Assembly (NCBI RefSeq): GCF_021375795.1
Contig: NZ_JAEIOI010000002.1
Location: 310,001-374,000 of the forward strand
Length of the DNA stretch: 64,000 nucleotides
Direction of reading: 5' to 3'
From: Pseudomonas anguilliseptica
GTDB taxonomy: Bacteria > Pseudomonadota > Gammaproteobacteria > Pseudomonadales > Pseudomonadaceae
Shown: positions 58,141 through 64,000 of the stretch, piece by piece
How the letters are laid out: each line of letters opens with the position of its first letter
How positions within the stretch are numbered: the stretch's first letter is position 1
Translations under genes and position numbers: made by a program
The notes under the pieces: model-generated
Database searches by the model: none
Told to the model about the DNA's origin: nothing
Seen by the model: only the letters and a program-made list of their open reading frames with translations

Positions 58141-58937
58141 GCTTGTGGCTCCTGCCATGCGGGTTTGCGTTTATCCAGAAAGGCACGCAGACCTTCCTGA
58201 CCTTCGGGGCTGACGCGGATACGGGCGATAGCGTTTTCCGTGTAGCGGCGCAGCGCCGGGGTCAGCACGCCGCTGCCGACTTCGCGCAGCAGATCCTTGC
58301 CCGCCAGCATGGCTTGCGGGCTGTTGAGCAGCAGGTTATCGATCCAGGTGTTTACTGCCTCATCGAGCTGGTCTGCCGGGTAGCATTCGGCAAACAGCCC
58401 CAGTTCCTGAGCGCGCTGGCCGCTGAAACGCTCGGCGGTCAGGGCATAGCGCCGTGCAGCGCGTTCGCCGATGGCCTGTACAACAAAGGGGCTGATCACC
58501 GCCGGTGCCAGACCGATGCGCACTTCGGACAAGCACAGCTGGGCATCAACGGTGCCGATGGCCATATCGCAGCAGCTGATCAAACCCAGCGCCCCACCAA
58601 AGGCCGCGCCTTGCACCACGGCCAGGGTGGGAATCTTCAGTTGATACAGGTTGTGCATCAGCTCGGCCAGTTCGCGCGAATCGGCCAGGTTGGCGGTGTA
58701 GTCCAGGGTCGCCGCGTGCTGCATCCAGGCCAGGTCCGCGCCGGCGGAGAAGTGCTTGCCACGGCCGCGCAGCAGCAGGAAGCGCAGGCTTTTGTCGGCC
58801 ATCACCGCATCGAGGGCGAGAATCAGCTCGCGGATCATCTCGGCGTTAAAGGCGTTGTTCTTGTCCGCGCGGTTGAGCCAGAGCGTGGCAAAGCCGCGTG
58901 GGTCTGTTTGCAGTTCTAGGGTGTTGAAGTCGGTCAT
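58137..58937 (-). CDS. liuC: Methylglutaconyl-CoA hydratase LiuC
   Basis: 266 residues of enoyl-CoA hydratase type: RGRGKHFSAGADLAWM (oxyanion) and AFGGALGLISCCDMAIG, with catalytic Glu in SEVRIGLAPAVISPFV. It hydrates 3-methylglutaconyl-CoA to HMG-CoA. Between liuB (37 bases upstream) and liuD (overlap). Confidence 0.94.
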   Translation of the reverse strand: MTDFNTLELQTDPRGFATLWLNRADKNNAFNAEMIRELILALDAVMADKSLRFLLLRGRGKHFSAGADLAWMQHAATLDYTANLADSRELAELMHNLYQLKIPTLAVVQGAAFGGALGLISCCDMAIGTVDAQLCLSEVRIGLAPAVISPFVVQAIGERAARRYALTAERFSGQRAQELGLFAECYPADQLDEAVNTWIDNLLLNSPQAMLAGKDLLREVGSGVLTPALRRYTENAIARIRVSPEGQEGLRAFLDKRKPAWQEPQA

Positions 58938-58973
58938 GGTCTGTCGCTCTAGAATCCGGGGCAGGGCGCTGCC

Positions 58974-60581
58974 TTACATGCGGAACACGCCAAAGGTGGT
59001 CGGCTCAATCGGCGCGTTAAGGCTGGCGGACAACGCCAGGCCCAAGATGTCGCGGGTTTGCGCCGGGTCGATAACGCCGTCGTCCCACAGGCGGGCGCTG
59101 GAGTAGTAGGGGTGACCCTGGCGCTCGTACTGTTCGAGGATCGGCTGCTTGAGCTTGGCTTCATCTTCGGCGGAAAAGTTCTGCCCGGCGCGGGCAGCCT
59201 GTTCGTGTTTGACCTGCACCAGCACGCCGGCGGCCTGTTCGGCACCCATTACGCCGATCCGTGCATTCGGCCACATCCACAGGAAGCGCGGGTCGTAGGC
59301 GCGGCCACACATGCCGTAGTTACCGGCGCCGAAGCTGCCGCCGATGATCACGGTGAATTTCGGCACCTTGGCGCAGGCCACCGCGTTGACCAGCTTGGCA
59401 CCGTGCTTGGCGATGCCACCGGCTTCGTACTTCTGCCCGACCATAAAGCCGGTGATGTTCTGCAGGAACAGCAACGGAATGCCGCGCTGGCAGGCCAGTT
59501 CGATAAAGTGCGCGCCTTTCTGCGCCGATTCGGCAAACAGGATGCCGTTATTGGCGAGGATCGCTACCGGATAGCCGTGGATATGCGCAAAGCCGCAGAC
59601 CAGGGTGGTGCCGAACAGCGCCTTGAACTCATCGAACACGCTGCCATCGACGATGCGGGCGATGACTTCACGCACATCGAAGGGCTGCTTGGCATCTGCC
59701 GGGATCACCCCGTATAGCTCATCAAAGCTGTACAGCGGATTGATCGGCGTACGGTTATTCAACACGCCGAGCTTGCGCCAGTTGAGGTTGGCAATTGAGC
59801 GGCGCGCCAGGGCCAGGGCGTGTTCGTCGTTGTCGGCGTAATGGTCGGCCACACCGCTGGTCTTGCAGTGCACATCGGCGCCGCCAAGGTCTTCAGCGCT
59901 GACCACTTCACCGGTTGCTGCTTTTACCAGCGGCGGGCCGGCGAGGAAGATGGTGGCCTGGTTGCGCACCATGATCGCTTCATCCGCCATGGCCGGCACA
60001 TAAGCCCCACCAGCGGTGCAGGAGCCCATGACCACGGCGATCTGCGGGATGCCCATGGCCGACATATTGGCCTGGTTAAAGAAGATCCGCCCGAAGTGCT
60101 CGCGGTCGGGGAACACCTCATCCTGGCGCGGCAGGTTGGCCCCGCCGGAATCCACTAGGTAGATGCACGGCAGGCGGTTCTGTTGGGCGATGGTCTGCGC
60201 GCGCAGGTGTTTTTTCACCGTTAGCGGGTAATAGCTGCCGCCTTTCACCGTGGCGTCGTTGGCCACGATCATGCATTCCACTCCCTCGACTCGGCCGATG
60301 CCGGCCACTACACCCGCCGCCGGCACCTCTTCGCCATACACCTCATGGGCGGCCAGTTGGCCGATTTCCAGAAACGGCGAGCCGATATCCAGCAGGCGGT
60401 TGATCCGTTCACGGGGCAGCAGCTTGCCGCGCGAGGTATGGCGTTCCTGGGCCTTGGCCCCGCCGCCTTCATGAACACGAGCGAGCAGGGCGCGCAGGTC
60501 GTTTACCTGAGCGAGCATCGCCGCGCTATTGGCAGCGAACTCCGGTGAGCGGGTGTTGATCTGGGTGTGCAGAATGGCCAT
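58974..60581 (-). CDS. liuB: Methylcrotonoyl-CoA carboxylase carboxyltransferase beta subunit LiuB
   Basis: 535 residues, two crotonase-type carboxyltransferase halves ([14 protein letters not shown] start, [34 protein letters not shown], and [19 protein letters not shown]..., [36 protein letters not shown]). Works with LiuD in one complex. 18 bases after liuA. Confidence 0.96.
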   Translation of the reverse strand: MAILHTQINTRSPEFAANSAAMLAQVNDLRALLARVHEGGGAKAQERHTSRGKLLPRERINRLLDIGSPFLEIGQLAAHEVYGEEVPAAGVVAGIGRVEGVECMIVANDATVKGGSYYPLTVKKHLRAQTIAQQNRLPCIYLVDSGGANLPRQDEVFPDREHFGRIFFNQANMSAMGIPQIAVVMGSCTAGGAYVPAMADEAIMVRNQATIFLAGPPLVKAATGEVVSAEDLGGADVHCKTSGVADHYADNDEHALALARRSIANLNWRKLGVLNNRTPINPLYSFDELYGVIPADAKQPFDVREVIARIVDGSVFDEFKALFGTTLVCGFAHIHGYPVAILANNGILFAESAQKGAHFIELACQRGIPLLFLQNITGFMVGQKYEAGGIAKHGAKLVNAVACAKVPKFTVIIGGSFGAGNYGMCGRAYDPRFLWMWPNARIGVMGAEQAAGVLVQVKHEQAARAGQNFSAEDEAKLKQPILEQYERQGHPYYSSARLWDDGVIDPAQTRDILGLALSASLNAPIEPTTFGVFRM

Positions 60582-60599
60582 CTGGCGCGCTCCGTCAGG

Positions 60600-61763
60600 C
60601 TATTTGGTTTCGTTGAACAGTTCGCGGCCGATCAGCATGCGGCGGATTTCACTGGTACCGGCACCGATCTCATAGAGCTTGGCATCACGCAGCAAACGGC
60701 CGGCCGGGTATTCGTTGGTGTAGCCGTTACCACCGAGCAGCTGGATGGTGTCCAGGGCCATCTTGGTGGCCATTTCGGCGGTGTAGAGGATCACCGCAGC
60801 AGCGTCCTTGCGCGATTCCTCGCCACGGTCGCAAGCCTTGGCCACGTTGTACAGGTAGGACTTGGAGGCATTCATGCCGGCGTACATGTCGGCCAGTTTG
60901 CCCTGCACCAGCTGGAATTCGCCGATCGACTGCTTGAATTGCTGGCGCTCGTGCACGTAGGGCAGCACCACGTCCATACAGGCTGTCATGATCCCGGTCG
61001 GGCCGCCGGAGAGCACGGTGCGTTCGTAGTCCAGGCCGCTCATCAGCACGCGCACACCGCCGCCTTCGGCACCGAGAATGTTCTCTTCCGGCACTTCGCA
61101 ATCCTCGAACACCAGTTCGCAGGTGTTGGAGCCGCGCATGCCCAGCTTGTCCAGCTTCTGGTGGCGGGAGAAGCCCTTGTAGTCGCGCTCGACGATAAAT
61201 GCGGTCATGCCGCGCGAACCGGCACTGACATCGGTCTTGGCGTAGATCACGTAGGTGTTGGCGTCCGGGCCGTTGGTGATCCACATCTTGTTGCCGTTAA
61301 GCACGTAGCGATCGCCGCGTTTCTCGGCACGCAGCTTCATCGACACCACGTCGGAGCCAGCGTTGGGCTCGCTCATGGCCAGGGCACCGACGTGTTCGCC
61401 GGAGCACAGCTTGGGCAGGTACTTGGCCTTCTGCTCATGGGTGCCGTTCTTGCGAATCTGGTTCAGGCACAGATTCGAATGCGCGCCGTAGGATAGGCCG
61501 ACCGAAGCCGAGGCGCGGCTGATCTCTTCCATGGCGATGACATGCGCCAGGTAGCCCATGTTGGTACCGCCGTATTCCTCTTCCACCGTCATGCCGAGCA
61601 GGCCCATGTCGCCGAACTTGCGCCACATGTCCATGGGGAACTCGTTATCGCGGTCGATCTGCGCCGCGCGTGGGGCCAGCTCGGCCTGGGAGAACTGATA
61701 CACCGAGTCGCGCAGCATATCGATGATCTCGCCAAGGCCGAAGTTGAGGGTTGGGTAGCTCAT
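60600..61763 (-). CDS. liuA: Isovaleryl-CoA dehydrogenase LiuA
   Basis: 387 residues of acyl-CoA dehydrogenase. FAD/acyl contacts in [70 protein letters not shown], and [43 protein letters not shown]. It oxidises isovaleryl-CoA to 3-methylcrotonyl-CoA, passing electrons to ETF. First enzyme of the operon, 29 bases after liuR. Confidence 0.96.
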   Translation of the reverse strand: MSYPTLNFGLGEIIDMLRDSVYQFSQAELAPRAAQIDRDNEFPMDMWRKFGDMGLLGMTVEEEYGGTNMGYLAHVIAMEEISRASASVGLSYGAHSNLCLNQIRKNGTHEQKAKYLPKLCSGEHVGALAMSEPNAGSDVVSMKLRAEKRGDRYVLNGNKMWITNGPDANTYVIYAKTDVSAGSRGMTAFIVERDYKGFSRHQKLDKLGMRGSNTCELVFEDCEVPEENILGAEGGGVRVLMSGLDYERTVLSGGPTGIMTACMDVVLPYVHERQQFKQSIGEFQLVQGKLADMYAGMNASKSYLYNVAKACDRGEESRKDAAAVILYTAEMATKMALDTIQLLGGNGYTNEYPAGRLLRDAKLYEIGAGTSEIRRMLIGRELFNETK

Positions 61764-61792
61764 GGTTCCACCTGTAATTTTTAGAGTTAATT

Positions 61793-62194
61793 TCAGGATT
61801 TAAGTGGTTGTTTCTTATTAGTTTCAGCCAGGGCTGCCAGGCAGCGCTCCTCGGCGGTATCCAGTTCAAGCTGCATCTGTTCGATGTCCAGCAGTTGCTG
61901 CTGTAGCTGGGCGCGGCGCTCGGCGATCTTCGCCATAAAGGTGTGCAGCTGTTTGTGGTTGCCGTGCACCGGGTCGTACAGCTCGATCAGCTCTTTGCAC
62001 TCGGCGAGGGAAAAGCCGATGCGTTTGCCGCGCAGGATCAGCTTGAGGGTGACCTTGTCCTTGGCGCTGTAGATGCGTTCCTGGCCGCGCCGCTCGGGGC
62101 TGAGCATCTGCTGTTCTTCATAGAAGCGAATGGCGCGGGTGGTGATATCCAGCTCGCGGGCCAGTTCGGAGATCGAGTAGGTGGTGGCGGACAT
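61793..62194 (-). CDS. liuR: MerR family regulator LiuR
   Basis: 133 residues. MerR helix-turn-helix ([41 protein letters not shown]) and a C-terminal coiled coil (about 75-125). No metal-binding cysteine pattern. LiuR represses the leucine/isovalerate genes and is relieved by pathway CoA intermediates. It leads the operon, with a palindromic operator just upstream. Confidence 0.93.
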   Translation of the reverse strand: MSATTYSISELARELDITTRAIRFYEEQQMLSPERRGQERIYSAKDKVTLKLILRGKRIGFSLAECKELIELYDPVHGNHKQLHTFMAKIAERRAQLQQQLLDIEQMQLELDTAEERCLAALAETNKKQPLKS

Positions 62195-62215
62195 ACGGCA
62201 GCGCTCTTGTTTACC

Positions 62216-62231
62216 TTTACGTTAACGTAAA
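62216..62231. promoter_or_regulatory. LiuR-type operator
   Basis: TTTACGTTAACGTAAA, a perfect 16-bp palindrome 22 bases before liuR. It agrees with the MerR-type LiuR motif known from gamma-proteobacteria and should control the whole liuRABCDE operon. Confidence 0.85.
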
Positions 62232-62339
62232 CTTGCTGGCCGCTGTAGTCAACCAGAGCGCGTGCAGCGTTATCGGGCTGATCAAACCTGACACGGGTTT
62301 ATGAGTTGAAAACTGTTATCTGATAGAGGCTTGCGGTGT

Positions 62340-62684
62340 TTATCTAGAAAAGTAAGGAGGTACACGCTGCTGCAGAATCTGCACCAGCGCGGGCTCCATA
62401 AAGGCGTAGTCGTCAGGAATGTTCAGGCTGTGGATGCGCTTGTTGCCAAGCTGGCGGCGAAATTTCTCGGCCAGCTTGCGCCGATGGCGGCTTTCCATCA
62501 CCAGAATCAATTCGGCCCACTCCAGCAGCTCGGGGCTGACTGGGTTGTCGGCATCGCGGTTGACCCCGGCCGAGGCGGTTTCAACTCCAGGCCAATTGGC
62601 GAAAACCTGTTCGGCGGTGGGGCTACGCAGGCGGTTCTTGGCGCAGATAAACAGCACCCGTAGTGGTGCACCCGAACTGGCCAC
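62340..62684 (-). CDS. Low-molecular-weight protein-tyrosine-phosphatase-like protein
   Basis: 114 residues from a GTG at 62684 (no clear ribosome site; 6 bases past the LysR stop, so probably coupled). P-loop C14-x5-R20 (CAKNRLRSPTAEQVF) and the DDYAFMEPALVQIL segment that supplies the general acid. Smaller than classical LMW-PTP (about 150). Its target is unknown; some members act as arsenate reductases, but CAKNRLR is PTP-like. Confidence 0.85.
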   Translation of the reverse strand: MASSGAPLRVLFICAKNRLRSPTAEQVFANWPGVETASAGVNRDADNPVSPELLEWAELILVMESRHRRKLAEKFRRQLGNKRIHSLNIPDDYAFMEPALVQILQQRVPPYFSR

Positions 62685-62690
62685 ACCGAA

Positions 62691-63623
62691 TCAGCCCTGG
62701 GCCTTGTCGGCTTTCTTTTCCTGAGCCATGGCTTGCTGGGAAATCTCGATGATCTGCTCGCGCATCCAGCGGTTAGCCGGATCCTGATCGGTGCTTTCGT
62801 GCCAGTAGAGGTGAGTTTCCAAGGGCGTCATGTCCTTGATCGGCAGTTCGACAAAATGCAGGTCGTTACGCCGGGCAAAGCGCTCCGGCACGGTCATGGC
62901 CATATCCGTGCTTTGCAACACGGTGGTGGCCATCAGGTAATGCTGCGAGCGTAGGGCAATCTTGCGCTGGATGCCCATGCGGCCCAGAGCCAGGTCGACA
63001 TGGCCAAGGCCACTGCGGCGGCTGGAAATATGGATGTGGGTCAGGCCCATGTATTCATCCAGAGTGATCTTGTCTTTGGCCAGTGGGTGGCCGCGACGCA
63101 GGGCACAGACGTAACGGTCTTCCATCAACTTAACGTGGCGCACCTGTGGGTCGGTATTCAGCGGGGCGTCTACGGCAAAGTCCAAGCGACCGGCGGCCAG
63201 CTCCTTGGTGGTTTCGCGGCGCCGCGCCAGCATGCTTTCGATATTCACATTGGGCGCCATACGGCGCAGGCGCTGGAACAAAGGCGGCAGGACGATGGCC
63301 TCGGTGAGGTCGGTCATGCTGATGCGGAAGGTCTTGTTGGCCTGGGCCGGGTTGAAGATGCGGCTTTCCTGCACGGAGATGCGCAGCTGCTGCAATGCGT
63401 TGCGCACCGGACCGATGATGTTCTGCGCCATCGGAGTGGGCACCATGCCCTGGGCGGTGCGCACAAACAGCGGGTCATTGAAGGTTTCCCGCAGACGCGC
63501 CAAGGCGTTGGAGACGGCGGGCTGGGTAATACCGACGATCTGTCCGGCGCGGGTTAGATTGGCCTCGGTGTAGATGGCATCGAAGACGACAAAGAGGTTG
63601 AGGTCGACCTTGTTCAGATTCAT
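62691..63623 (-). CDS. LysR family transcriptional regulator
   Basis: 310 residues. N-terminal helix-turn-helix (LNLFVVFDAIYTEANLTRAGQIVGITQPAVSNALARLRETFNDPLFVRTAQGMVPT) and an effector domain of the NodD-like branch (RISMTDLTEAIVLPPLF). Divergent from an acyl-CoA dehydrogenase gene with an AT-rich 159-base gap, so likely its regulator. Confidence 0.92.
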   Translation of the reverse strand: MNLNKVDLNLFVVFDAIYTEANLTRAGQIVGITQPAVSNALARLRETFNDPLFVRTAQGMVPTPMAQNIIGPVRNALQQLRISVQESRIFNPAQANKTFRISMTDLTEAIVLPPLFQRLRRMAPNVNIESMLARRRETTKELAAGRLDFAVDAPLNTDPQVRHVKLMEDRYVCALRRGHPLAKDKITLDEYMGLTHIHISSRRSGLGHVDLALGRMGIQRKIALRSQHYLMATTVLQSTDMAMTVPERFARRNDLHFVELPIKDMTPLETHLYWHESTDQDPANRWMREQIIEISQQAMAQEKKADKAQG

Positions 63624-63782
63624 TGCACGCTCACTCCGAGTGATGATCGCTATCAGTGGAACATATATCGGTGATGAATGTTAATACACGGCGAGAATAG
63701 ATTAGATAAATCCTAAGCCCTGTTCTAGCATCATTTCCACTTCACCGAATCCCTCATAATCAGCGTCAGAAGGTAGCCACCC

Positions 63783-64000
63783 ATGGATTTCGCCTACTCC
63801 CCCAAGGTTCAGGAACTGCGTGAGCGCGTCACCGCGTTTATGGAGACCCATGTCTATCCAGCCGAAGCCGTGTTCGAGCAGCAGGTCAACGAGGGCGACC
63901 GCTGGCAGCCCACCGCGATCATGGAAGAGCTGAAGGCTAAGGCCAAAGCTGAAGGCTTGTGGAACCTGTTTCTGCCGGAATCCGAGCTGGGCGCCGGGTT
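63783..64000 (+). CDS. Acyl-CoA dehydrogenase, 3' partial
   Basis: The first 72 codons are visible from the ATG at 63783: MDFAYSPKVQELRERVTAFM, then HVYPAEAVFEQQVNEGDRWQ and GLWNLFLPESELGAG, the N-terminal helical domain of the ACAD10/11-like acyl-CoA dehydrogenases. The gene runs off the window end. Divergent LysR suggests control. Substrate not readable from this part. Confidence 0.88.
   Translation, partial: MDFAYSPKVQELRERVTAFMETHVYPAEAVFEQQVNEGDRWQPTAIMEELKAKAKAEGLWNLFLPESELGAG

Overview
The window is about 60% GC, densely coded Pseudomonas-type chromosome. Four things point to Pseudomonas: the cysI-DUF934 pair; the block running from an SDR and a phosphotransferase through an SCP2 protein, a histidine phosphatase, sohB and acuI to a TetR gene; the complete liuRABCDE operon; and REP-type palindromes between liuE and liuD. 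I see no rRNA, tRNA or CRISPR array. The species cannot be fixed by reading.

Layout. 1-9.3 kb: the end of a hybrid sensor kinase with an HD-GYP response regulator, a secreted dienelactone hydrolase, an ECF sigma/anti-sigma pair with a DUF4394 exoprotein, pirin and OsmC, a soluble chemoreceptor with a C-terminal sensory domain, a periplasmic amidohydrolase and DUF3859. 9.4-23 kb: a membrane chemoreceptor, a fatty-acid/acyl-CoA-flavoured block, sohB, acuI, a DUF4442/TetR divergent pair, cysI with DUF934, a 37-residue membrane peptide and a second chemoreceptor broken by one in-frame amber codon. 23-29 kb: uppP, an epoxide-hydrolase-like protein, a cold-shock/DUF1294 fusion, LysR with azoreductase, and an ABC-F ATPase.

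29-37.7 kb is the most unusual part. After a lone MetQ-type binding protein comes a tightly overlapping eight-gene operon: a GntR/UTRA regulator, a flavoprotein resembling AprA (dissimilatory APS reductase alpha), a two-cluster ferredoxin resembling AprB, a nitrate/sulfonate-type binding protein with a NosL-like C-terminal extension, an ABC permease, an ABC ATPase, a HEAT-repeat protein and a small DUF971 zinc-type protein. This looks like a dedicated import-and-redox system for an unidentified, possibly sulfur-containing, compound.

37.8-42.4 kb is an insertion scar: an IS1182-family element, a more AT-rich gene remnant (possibly the C-terminal part of a large STAND/AVAST-like defence protein), and an IS256-family element with an exact 8-bp target duplication. 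Removing the IS256 copy restores the reading frame. 42.6-50.8 kb: an esterase, a GFA protein, a taurine operon with two tandem tauA genes, AzlCD, YjbR and parvulin. 50.9-64 kb: a PilT/PilU ATPase, a solute-binding protein, acetoacetyl-CoA synthetase and liuEDCBAR, giving a full leucine/isovalerate route to acetoacetyl-CoA under a perfect palindromic LiuR-type operator. Then come a phosphatase, a LysR regulator and the start of an acyl-CoA dehydrogenase.
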